Shown one piece after another: positions 43,501-50,341 of a stretch of DNA of 64,000 nucleotides (the stretch's first letter is position 1; the number at the start of each line of letters is the position of its first letter). This DNA comes from Luteimonas abyssi (GTDB lineage Bacteria > Pseudomonadota > Gammaproteobacteria > Xanthomonadales > Xanthomonadaceae). Made by a program: the position numbers and the translations under genes. The stretch spans positions 444,459 through 508,458 of the forward strand of contig NZ_KQ759763.1 of assembly GCF_001482195.1 (NCBI RefSeq). The letters are read 5' to 3'. The notes below the pieces were generated by a model. That model worked only from the letters and a program-made list of their open reading frames with translations. It had not been told where the DNA came from and searched no databases.

Positions 43501-44737
43501 CGTGGAGGACAAGGCCGCCGCGCTCATCCGTAGCCTGCCGAAGGCGCTGCGGCGTAACTTTGTGCCGGCACCGGATTTCGCGCGCGCTTTCGCGCAGGCG
43601 CATCCGGCGCCTTCGGCCGATGCGATCACCGGCACGCTCGCGCGTTTTCTCGCGCGGCTCGTCGGCGTGGCGGTGGCCGCGACCGACTACGACGAATCCG
43701 GGCTGGACCCGCACCTGCGCATCAATCTGCGACTGCTGGCACGTGATGGCCGCACGGTGCTGGCGGAGTCGCGCGACCTCGCCGCGTTGCGCGCCCGTTT
43801 CGGCGCCGAGGCCGACGCCGCGTTCGCGTCGCGAGCCGCCGAGGGGCTCGCGCAGACCGGGCTGACCGCCTTTCCCGAGCAGCCGGTGCCGCGCGAGGTG
43901 CCCGGCGCCGGCGGCATCATCGCGTACCCGGCGCTCGACGACACGGGCGACAGCGCCGCCCTGGCGGTCTACGCCGATCCGGCCGAAGCGCGGCGACGTC
44001 ATCCACGCGGCGTGCGCCGGTTGCTGCGCATCGCGCTCGAACAGAAGTTGCGGCAGGCCCGCAAGCAGTTGCCCGCCAAGCCGAAGGCCGCCTTGTCGTA
44101 CGCCGCCATGGAGGCGAGTGCGCCGCGACCGGACGTGTCCGGCGACCCGTTGCGGACGGACCTGGTGGAGGGGGCGTTCGCCGCACTGACGACCGAGGGG
44201 CTGGATGACATCCGCGACGCGGCCGCGTTCGCCGAGCGTCGCGATGCGGTCGGGCGTGCGCTGTTCGGTGAAGCGATGCGGCGCCTCGCGTTGGCGGAGA
44301 CCGCGCTGGAGCGCATCGCCGAGATTCGCGGCCGGCTCGACGGCGGCCTGATGGGGTGGGCGCGGGCGAACCTCGACGACATGCGCCTGCACCTGGACAC
44401 GCTCGCGCCGTCCGGTTTCCTGGGCACGGCGCCGGATGCCTTGCTCGAGGACATGCCGCGCTACCTGCAGGCGCTCTCGCTGCGCGCAGAGCGCGCGCTG
44501 CGCGACCCGCTGCGCGATCAGCAGCGCATGCTGGAACTCAAGCCGTTCGTCGATGCGCTGGCCGAGGCCGGCGCGGCGGGCCTGACGGACCGGCCCTCTT
44601 ACCTCGCCTTCCGGCACGATCTCGAAGAACTCCGGGTGTCGATGTTCGCGCAGGAACTGGGCGCGCGCGGGGGCGTGTCGCCGAAGAAGCTCGCGGCACG
44701 GCTCGCCGGCTTGGAGGACCTGGACCGGGAATCGTGA
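40559..44737 (+). CDS. hrpA: ATP-dependent RNA helicase HrpA
   Basis: 1392 residues, in the expected 1300-1400 range. DEAH-box helicase with Walker A GETGSGKTTQ (108-117), DEAH (205-208), SAT (VTSATIDTE) and the motif VI region QRKGRCGR. RecA domains occupy about 90-440; winged helix, HA2, OB and the long HrpA-specific C-terminal domain follow. In the middle (about 655-700) a low-complexity RRRRRRGGRG-containing linker is inserted. E. coli HrpA resolves stalled ribosomes and affects fimbrial mRNA. Predicted start at 40559; no strong ribosome site. Confidence 0.95.
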   Translation: MKTGSPTAPRRSGGRPDAILSQARAAIDGALSRDRGRLYGLWTRWRQRADDAAARTAFEAALTASVDARQARAAMLPRADVDPALPIAGEAERIVALIREHPVVVIAGETGSGKTTQLPKLCLAAGRGQAGIIGCTQPRRIAARAVARRVAEELQVPMGDVVGYQVRFNEQVGARTAVKFMTDGILLAEIASDRWLSAYDTVIIDEAHERSLNIDFLLGYLKQLLTRRSDLKVIVTSATIDTERFSKHFDDAPVVDVEGRGYPVEVRWRPLGEGADAASDAPGGPAARGRGDGEGGMSVIDGIVAACDEIMRERGIGDTLVFLPGEREIRDAHRALERRDYRHTEVLPLYARLSARDQDRVFNPGPKRRIVLATNVAETSLTVPRIHYVVDPGLARVKRYSPRQKLDRLHIEPVSQAAADQRKGRCGRIAPGTCLRLYAEADFQARAPYTDPEIRRAALAGVILRMLSLGLGDIETFPFVEPPDPRAVADGWQQLTELGAIDAERRLTAIGRSMAKLPVDVKLARMLVAAQAHGCLDDMLAITAFLGIQDPRERPADQRAAADNAHALFADPKSEFVGILRLWAGYREAHEAMTQSQLRRWCETRFLGFLRMREWRELHRQLKLQCEGLGWRAEGGRVAPRSVPLAADAPSTISGDAPPASSPPGARRRRRRGGRGASAPTHTDQAQAGGAPDGASPAADTGTPYAILHRALIAGLPTQIGHRGDRGQYEGPRGRRFQLFPGSPLARKPPPWVLSANLLDTERVWSLTNAAIEPDWVIAELPHLLARRHHDPHWSRAQGRVIGSEQVSLFGLVLAPKRPVDYGRLYPDEARAMFLRDGLVTGEINLRAPFLAANLKVLTQAREEEAKQRRVGLVVDEDWMAQWYHARLPAGIVDARTLDTWWRTADAATRRALAWTRDDLLVGDETDAERFPPVLAVGNARLEVRYRFEPGAPDDGMTVRVPLHLLNALDPARLSWLAPGFVEDKAAALIRSLPKALRRNFVPAPDFARAFAQAHPAPSADAITGTLARFLARLVGVAVAATDYDESGLDPHLRINLRLLARDGRTVLAESRDLAALRARFGAEADAAFASRAAEGLAQTGLTAFPEQPVPREVPGAGGIIAYPALDDTGDSAALAVYADPAEARRRHPRGVRRLLRIALEQKLRQARKQLPAKPKAALSYAAMEASAPRPDVSGDPLRTDLVEGAFAALTTEGLDDIRDAAAFAERRDAVGRALFGEAMRRLALAETALERIAEIRGRLDGGLMGWARANLDDMRLHLDTLAPSGFLGTAPDALLEDMPRYLQALSLRAERALRDPLRDQQRMLELKPFVDALAEAGAAGLTDRPSYLAFRHDLEELRVSMFAQELGARGGVSPKKLAARLAGLEDLDRES

Positions 44738-44873
44738 CAGTCGCCTCGACCGGGGCGGGGCGAGCGTGCTAGCGTCGTCGCCGCACACGATGCACCGCCC
44801 TCGCGGCGGACGGCCGGCGCACGATGCCCGGCGGCCTGCAGGTTATCGACCCGCAACGAACATGGAGGTTGGC

Positions 44874-45167
44874 TTGGCCCAGGTTCTGCTCGCCCCTGTT
44901 CTTACCGACGCCCCGCTGCGTTCGCGCCGCCAGCGCGTCTCGTCCGGTGTGGCGGCGCATTCCGGCGTCGCCGGGTCGACAGAGCGATCCACCGCCCTGA
45001 CGGTCTTCCCCAACCACGAGACGTGTCCGATGGGAGCACGAGCGAAGTGGCTGGTGTCCGGTGTCATGGCGGGGGGCTTCCCCATCGGTTTGGTGTACGA
45101 CTGCATCGGCGGACACGGGCCGCCGATCGGTTGCTGCCCGCCGGACGTGTTCCGCAGCCTCGGCTAG
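44874..45167 (+). CDS. Hypothetical small protein with Cys-rich C-terminus
   Basis: 97 residues if the TTG at 44874 is used (GGAGG at 44865-44869 is 4 bases upstream). Alternatives are an ATG at 44862 without a ribosome site and an ATG at 45030 giving only 45 residues. The N-terminal half is Ser/Arg/Ala-rich; the second half holds a hydrophobic stretch (WLVSGVMAGGFPIGLVY) and four cysteines, three of them at the end (CIGGHGPPIGCC). A -10-like TAGCGT lies near 44770. I recognise no family and coding status is uncertain. It sits directly before the two four-Cys paralogues. Confidence 0.42.
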   Translation: MAQVLLAPVLTDAPLRSRRQRVSSGVAAHSGVAGSTERSTALTVFPNHETCPMGARAKWLVSGVMAGGFPIGLVYDCIGGHGPPIGCCPPDVFRSLG

Positions 45168-45305
45168 CACATCCCGCTCCGATCACGTAGGCGGGTGGCT
45201 CGCGCACGGGCCACGCCGCGAGATCAGGGTCGCCACGGACGCCGCCCCGGGCACCCCGCACGACATCCACGGCGGCTTGGCTCATCGACACAGGGAGAAG
45301 AGAAG

Positions 45306-45530
45306 ATGAAGAAGCAACTGGCCTTGGGCGCGCTGCTGGCGCTTTCGCTCGGATTCGTCGGTAACGCCGCGGCATTCCCGACCACGCCGTGCACCGCCGA
45401 GAACGAGGGCGCGGAAGAATACGTGCCGAACAACTTCCCCAGAGGCGGGGGGGCGATCTTCCAATGCTGGGACGGGCGCTGGCACCGCGTCGCGATCTGC
45501 GACGACTTTGGAGGCTGTATCTGGATCTGA
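45306..45530 (+). CDS. Small secreted four-cysteine protein, paralogue A
   Basis: 74 residues with GGGAG upstream of the ATG at 45306. Signal peptide MKKQLALGALLALSLGFVG, cleavage near AAA at residue 23. The mature peptide is about 51 residues with cysteines at 29, 54, 65 and 71 (C-x10-C-x5-C at the end), so two disulfides are likely. It is paralogous to the gene at 45622: by hand alignment about 40 of 72 positions are identical, strongest in the signal peptide and in PTTPCTA. I do not recognise a family. Acidic, with Trp at the end (GGCIWI). Secreted or periplasmic. Confidence 0.8.
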   Translation: MKKQLALGALLALSLGFVGNAAAFPTTPCTAENEGAEEYVPNNFPRGGGAIFQCWDGRWHRVAICDDFGGCIWI

Positions 45531-45621
45531 CGCGGGACCGATGGGTGGCGCAGACGCCGTCCCGCGCCACTGGCATGGGAAGAAATCCGACGGCCGCATT
45601 GTCGATCTCAAGGAGAACACG

Positions 45622-45840
45622 ATGAAGAAGCAACTCGCTCTGAGCGCATTCGTGGCGCTTTCGTTAGGGTTCGCAGCCAGCGCAGCCGCAGCTCCGACCA
45701 CACCGTGCACCGCGGACAATCAGGGCGCCCAGGAAATCGTGCCGTTCGGTGCTGGGGGTGGGGCGCTCTACATGTGTCTGGGGCCCCAGTGGGTCCTCGT
45801 GGGCACCTGCGATGCGCAAGACAACTGCGTCCTGCACTGA
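45622..45840 (+). CDS. Small secreted four-cysteine protein, paralogue B
   Basis: 72 residues, AAGGAG upstream of the ATG at 45622. Signal peptide MKKQLALSAFVALSLGFAA (cleavage near AAA). Mature cysteines at 29, 52, 63 and 69 have the same terminal spacing C-x10-C-x5-C as paralogue A. Shared blocks: PTTPCTA, GGGA and a Trp between the second and third cysteines; the rest has diverged. The 91-base gap to paralogue A has no terminator, so the two may share a transcript. Function unknown; tandem duplication and divergence suggest different partners or targets. Confidence 0.8.
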   Translation: MKKQLALSAFVALSLGFAASAAAAPTTPCTADNQGAQEIVPFGAGGGALYMCLGPQWVLVGTCDAQDNCVLH

Positions 45841-45899
45841 GGTCGCGAGCGTCCTGCTTCCCGGCCGCCGCGCTGTGCGCGGCGGCTTTCGAGAGTGGC

Positions 45900-46412
45900 T
45901 CACTCCACCCGCTGGACCTTTGCGGTCGAGTTGTAGCCGTCCACCTGCAGCCACCACACGCCCATGAAGCCAGGCCGGATGCGCACGCCGACGTCCTGAC
46001 GGCGCACGCCCGCCAGGCGCGCATTGTCGGTCTGCTCCCACACTTGGCCGTTGGCCAGGGTGTAGCGGCGGCCCTTGCCGAAGCCGGTGAACTCGCCGGC
46101 GATCGTGCTCTCGATGGGCTCCTGCGAACCGAAATGGAAGAAGCCGCGGTTCTCCTCGACCACTGCGCGCCGGCCTTCCGCGCGCGCCTGCTCGACCGCG
46201 GCGGCGGTTTCCACGCCCACCCGGCGCTCCAGCCAGGTGTTGAGGGCGGCCAGTTCGGCCGACGAGAGCTTGTCGAGGCCCGCCGCGCGGAATTCGTCGG
46301 CGCTCATCTGCTCCTGCAGTGGCGGGGCCTGCTGGGCGGCCACGGTGCCGACGGCCGCCAGGGCGATCGCGGCGCACAGGGCGCGGAGGGCAACACTGTG
46401 GTGACGGCGCAT
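45900..46412 (-). CDS. Secreted protein of unknown function, xanthomonad-type
   Basis: 170 residues from the ATG at 46412 (GAGGA 6 bases upstream). Signal peptide MRRHHSVALRALCAAIALAAV, cleavage near VAA. Helical part (MSADEFRAAGLDKLSSAELA, LNTWLERRVG) then a C-terminal beta-rich module with IAGEFTGFGKGRRYTLANGQVWEQTD and GVWWLQVDGYNSTAKVQRVE. This module, a strand pair followed by 'NGQVWEQ', recurs in uncharacterised Xanthomonadaceae proteins, as far as I recall. No catalytic motif seen. Convergent with the small-protein genes and divergent from relA. Confidence 0.8.
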   Translation of the reverse strand: MRRHHSVALRALCAAIALAAVGTVAAQQAPPLQEQMSADEFRAAGLDKLSSAELAALNTWLERRVGVETAAAVEQARAEGRRAVVEENRGFFHFGSQEPIESTIAGEFTGFGKGRRYTLANGQVWEQTDNARLAGVRRQDVGVRIRPGFMGVWWLQVDGYNSTAKVQRVE

Positions 46413-46480
46413 GGTCTGTTCCTCGTGGCGGTGGACGGCTAGTGTAGATCGTCCCTTTTCCACCGCGTACGTGTCCGGCC

Positions 46481-48616
46481 GTGTCCGTCGATCCGCCCCT
46501 GTCGTTGCCGCCCCCCAGTGTCCTCGGCCCGCCGCTGCGTGACCGGCTGGAGGCGATACTGCGTCCGGCGGGGGCGGTCTTGGAGCCGCTCGAACCCTGG
46601 CCGGTGATCGCCGACATGCTGGAAGCGCTCGGCCGATTGAACGCCGAGGGCGACGTGATCGCCGCGGCCATCCTGTTCTCCCTGCCCGAGGACGATGCTG
46701 GCCTGCAGGCATCGCTGGTCCGGGAACATCCTGCCGTGGCGGCGCTGATCGACGGCCAGCGCGCCGCGCGCCAGGTCTGGGCGCTGCACGCAGAGCGTGC
46801 CGGCCACGGCAACCAGGAGGGACTGCGCCGCCTGCTGCTGTCGATCGTGCGTGACCTGCGGGTGGTGCCGATCCTGCTGGCGCGCCAGCTCGCCTACCTG
46901 CGCGCGGCGGCGAAAGGGCCCGAAGACGAGCAGCGGGCGCTGGCGCAGCTGACCCGCGACATTCACGCGCCGCTGGCCAACCGCCTGGGCATCTGGCAGC
47001 TCAAATGGGAGCTGGAGGACCTGGCGTTCCGTTTTCTCGACCCCGACACCTACCGCCGGATCGCACGTCTTCTCGACGACAAGCGCGGTGGGCGCGAGCG
47101 TTACATCGATGCAGTGCGGCAGCGGCTGGACGAGGCGCTGGATGCACAGGGCCTGCGTGCCGATGTCGCCGGACGGCCCAAGCACATCTACAGCATCTGG
47201 AAGAAGATGCAGCGCAAGGACGTTCCCATCGGCGAGCTCTACGATCTGCGCGCGGTGCGGGTGCTGGTGGACGACGTGCCCGCCTGCTACGCCGCGCTGG
47301 GGGTGGTGCACGCCCTGTGGACCCCGGTGCCGGGCGAGTTCGACGACTACATCGCGCGCCCCAAGCGCAACGACTACCGCTCGCTGCACACCGCGGTCGT
47401 CGGGCCCGAGGGCAAGACGCTGGAGGTGCAGATCCGCACCTTCGCGATGCACGAGCAGGCCGAACTGGGCGTGGCCGCGCATTGGCGCTACAAGGAAGGC
47501 GGCAGCGGCGACGCCGCGCTGGAACGCAAGATCGAATGGATGCGGCGGTTGCTCGAGTCGCATCAGGAGAGCGGCGACGAGATGGCCCTGGCCGGCGCCC
47601 TCGACACCGAGCTGGTGGAAGACCGCATCTACACCCTGACCCCGCGCGGCGAGGTGATCGACCTGCCGCGGGGTGCCACGCCGCTGGACTTCGCCTATCA
47701 CGTGCACACGATGGTCGGGCACCGCTGCCGCGGCGCGAAGGTCAACGGACGCATCGTGCCGCTCGGCCACACCTTGCAGAGCGGGGACCGGGTGGAGATC
47801 CTGACCGCGAAGACGCCCGAGCCGCGACGCGACTGGCTGGTGCCGGCCAACGGGTATCTCGCCAGTGGGCGCTCGCGCGACAAGGTGCGCGCGTGGTTCC
47901 ACAAGCTCGATCGCGAGCGCAACGTGCAGGCGGGGCGCGAGTTGCTGGAGCGCGAACTCAAGCGGCTGGGGTTTCAGCAGGCGGATCCCGCACCCGCGCT
48001 CAAGCGTTTCCACGCCGCCACGCTCGACGACCTCCACGTGATGGTGGCGCTGGGCGATGTCGGGCCGCACCAGGTGGTGCGCGCACTGGGCGAGGCCGAG
48101 GCGGAGGCGCGCAAGCCCGAACCGCAGACCACGGACTTCGCCCGCGCGCCGCCGCGGCAGTTGCCCAAGGCGAGCTCCGAATTCACGGTGGTCGGCGTGG
48201 ACAACCTGCTGGTGCAGATCGCCCGCTGCTGTCGCCCGCTGCCGGGGGAGGCGATCACCGGGTACCTGACCCGCACCCGCGGGATCAGCGTGCATCGCCC
48301 GGATTGCGCCGCCTTCCAGCGCCTGGCGGCCCGCGAGCCGCAGCGGGTGCTGCCGGTGGCCTGGGGACGGGCTGGCGGTGCGCACGAGGCCGAGGCGCTC
48401 GTCGATGGCGTCGATCGGCGGCATCTGCTCAAGGACCTGACCAACCTGATCGCACAGGAAGACGCGCACGTGCTCGCGATCCGCAGCGAAGGGACGCGGG
48501 GCGTGGGACGGATCCGCCTGCGGTTGCACTTGCGGGTGCAGGACCACGGCCAGTTCGCGCGTCTGCTCGGCAAGCTGGAGGCGGTGCCGGGCATCGAGCG
48601 CGTGCGCCGCGCCTGA
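46481..48616 (+). CDS. relA: GTP pyrophosphokinase RelA (ppGpp synthetase I)
   Basis: 711 residues from a GTG. The N-terminal hydrolase-like domain is degenerate: where the HD motif should be, the sequence is FSLPEDD (residues 66-72), so ppGpp hydrolysis is not expected. The synthetase domain (about 230-350) has EFDD at 286-289, the ExDD form of RelA rather than the RxKD of bifunctional SpoT/Rel. A TGS domain (about 385-450, RIYTLTPRGEVIDLPRGATP) and C-terminal Zn-finger/ACT region (HLLKDLTNLIAQEDAHVLAI) follow. It is the ribosome-dependent stringent-response synthetase. Divergent from the gene at 46412. Confidence 0.95.
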   Translation: MSVDPPLSLPPPSVLGPPLRDRLEAILRPAGAVLEPLEPWPVIADMLEALGRLNAEGDVIAAAILFSLPEDDAGLQASLVREHPAVAALIDGQRAARQVWALHAERAGHGNQEGLRRLLLSIVRDLRVVPILLARQLAYLRAAAKGPEDEQRALAQLTRDIHAPLANRLGIWQLKWELEDLAFRFLDPDTYRRIARLLDDKRGGRERYIDAVRQRLDEALDAQGLRADVAGRPKHIYSIWKKMQRKDVPIGELYDLRAVRVLVDDVPACYAALGVVHALWTPVPGEFDDYIARPKRNDYRSLHTAVVGPEGKTLEVQIRTFAMHEQAELGVAAHWRYKEGGSGDAALERKIEWMRRLLESHQESGDEMALAGALDTELVEDRIYTLTPRGEVIDLPRGATPLDFAYHVHTMVGHRCRGAKVNGRIVPLGHTLQSGDRVEILTAKTPEPRRDWLVPANGYLASGRSRDKVRAWFHKLDRERNVQAGRELLERELKRLGFQQADPAPALKRFHAATLDDLHVMVALGDVGPHQVVRALGEAEAEARKPEPQTTDFARAPPRQLPKASSEFTVVGVDNLLVQIARCCRPLPGEAITGYLTRTRGISVHRPDCAAFQRLAAREPQRVLPVAWGRAGGAHEAEALVDGVDRRHLLKDLTNLIAQEDAHVLAIRSEGTRGVGRIRLRLHLRVQDHGQFARLLGKLEAVPGIERVRRA

Positions 48617-48780
48617 GGCAGCACCGCCTCGGTCTGCGGGCCGGGCCGGGAACTGTGGCTCGAGGTCGCCATCGCAGCTTGCAGGCGGATGCTGCTGACG
48701 GCGCATGCCGACCGGTGACGCACGCATTCATCGGCATCTTCTATGCTGCGCCGGTGAGCCGCCGCCCCGATCCTCCGACC

Positions 48781-50334
48781 ATGCCCGATCCGGACCGCCG
48801 CGAACCCCTCGCGACCCGGCGGCATCCGTCTGCGACAGCCGCCGGGCGCCTGTCGGACCGGATGGCGGGCTGGCCGCGTTGGGTGCGGCCGACGATGGCC
48901 GGTGCGGGTGCCCTGTTCCTGATCCTGTTACTGGTACGGCAACCCCTCGCGGACCGGCTGTGGCCCGAGACGCGGGCGCAGGTCCTGCGCGAGGAGGCGG
49001 CGATCGCACTGGCCGAAGGGCGATTGACCGCCGAGGACGGGAGCGGCGCGCGGGAACTGTACGAAGCCGCGCTGGCCATGGACCCGGATCGCAACGAGGC
49101 ACGCGAGGGCCTGGCGCGTGTGGCGCTGGCGGCGCTGGCGCAGGCCGAGGCCGCGAACGATGCCGGTGATGTCGATGCGACCACGGCTGCGCTCGCACTG
49201 GCGCGTGCGCTGTCGGCGCCACGCGCGGAGGTCGAGCGTGTCGCCGCCGCGTCGCACGCCCGCCAGGCCGGGCTCGCCGGCCGCGAGGAACTGCACGCCC
49301 GTGCCGAAGCCGCTTACGCGCGTGGCGATCTGTACGGCAGCGCCAACGCCGCACTTCCGCTCTATCAGCGGATCCTCGGGTTCTGGCCGGACGACGCCGA
49401 TGCGTTGCGCGGTCGCGAAGATGCGCTGGGCGACCTCCTGCAACAGGCACGCGATGCGTTGCGCCGCGGTCACTATGCGCAGGCCGCACGCGCGGTCGCG
49501 GTGGCGCGTTCGCACGATGCCGGCCATGTCGATCTTCCCGATACGCAGGCCCGGCTGGGCGAGGAGCGCGATGCACTGCTCGCACGCGCGGATCGCGATC
49601 GGGACGCCGGGCAGCTGGAGCGCGCCGAGGCGACCTATCGCGATCTGCTCGAAGCCGATCCGGATGCGGTCGATGCCGGCGAAGGTCTGGCGCTGGTGGC
49701 CGCGGCGCACGGAAGGCGCGCCGAGCGTGCGGCGGCCGACTTCCGCTTCGCGGATGCGGACGCCGCACTCGCGGAAGCGGCCCGGATCGCGCCCGACAGT
49801 GCGGCGGTCCTGGCGGCGATGCGTCAGGTCGACGGTGCGCGGCAGGCGCATGCGCGCCTGCGTCCGGAAGGGAGCCGCGACCAGCGCCGCGAGCAGGTCG
49901 CGACCCTGCTCGCGCAATTCGAAGCCGCGGAACGCCGGGGCGACCTGTTGACCCCACCCGGCGAGAGCGCATACGACCGGCTGCGCGCCGCACGCGCGCT
50001 CGCCCCCGACGATCCGGAGGTCCGAGCGGCATCGGAGCGGCTGCTTCCTGCCGCGGTGGCGTGCTTCGATCGTGAGTTGCGCGCGAACCGTCTGGCGCGC
50101 ACCCGCGCCTGCCTGGACGCGCGGGTCGCGCTCGCGGAGACGGAGTCGGCCCTGGCGACCGCGCGCCGGCGGCTGGCGCAACGCTGGCTGGCGGTAGGCG
50201 CCGAGCGGCTGGGAGCGGGCGAGATCGGCGGCGCGCGCGCTGCCTACGATGCCGCAAGGGAGCTGGACCCGGGGCTGCCCGAACTGAGCGAGTTCGCCGA
50301 GCGTCTGCGCGTGGCGGGATCTGTCGCGCGGTGA
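48781..50334 (+). CDS. Membrane-anchored TPR-like protein
   Basis: 517 residues from the ATG at 48781 (an upstream in-frame GTG at 48754 is possible). A cytoplasmic stretch of about 37 residues, one transmembrane helix (about 38-56, TMAGAGALFLILLLV), then a long alpha-helical periplasmic part of Ala/Arg-rich TPR-like pairs (ARELYEAALAMDPDRNEARE, ERAEATYRDLLEADPDAVDAGE, ARAAYDAARELDPGLPELSE). TPR arrays scaffold proteins. No enzymatic motif. The gene stands alone; the next gene is on the opposite strand and ends 8 bases after its stop. Confidence 0.82.
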   Translation: MPDPDRREPLATRRHPSATAAGRLSDRMAGWPRWVRPTMAGAGALFLILLLVRQPLADRLWPETRAQVLREEAAIALAEGRLTAEDGSGARELYEAALAMDPDRNEAREGLARVALAALAQAEAANDAGDVDATTAALALARALSAPRAEVERVAAASHARQAGLAGREELHARAEAAYARGDLYGSANAALPLYQRILGFWPDDADALRGREDALGDLLQQARDALRRGHYAQAARAVAVARSHDAGHVDLPDTQARLGEERDALLARADRDRDAGQLERAEATYRDLLEADPDAVDAGEGLALVAAAHGRRAERAAADFRFADADAALAEAARIAPDSAAVLAAMRQVDGARQAHARLRPEGSRDQRREQVATLLAQFEAAERRGDLLTPPGESAYDRLRAARALAPDDPEVRAASERLLPAAVACFDRELRANRLARTRACLDARVALAETESALATARRRLAQRWLAVGAERLGAGEIGGARAAYDAARELDPGLPELSEFAERLRVAGSVAR

Positions 50335-50341
50335 TCAACGA

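Noticed and set aside
42590-44788. A 732-codon minus-strand frame opposite hrpA
   Set aside because: hrpA is complete and typical; the antisense product is Arg/Gln-rich without domains.
44738-46412. RiPP-type biosynthetic cluster around the Cys-rich small genes
   Set aside because: No radical SAM, lanthionine, cyclodehydratase, protease or ABC exporter gene is within several kilobases on either side.
46439-48727. A 762-codon minus-strand frame opposite relA
   Set aside because: RelA motifs are intact on the plus strand; this is a GC-bias shadow.
47005-48780. The 5' extension of the TPR-like gene into relA
   Set aside because: The extra 592 codons overlap relA in another frame and give Arg/Gly low complexity. 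The ATG at 48781 gives a sensible membrane protein.
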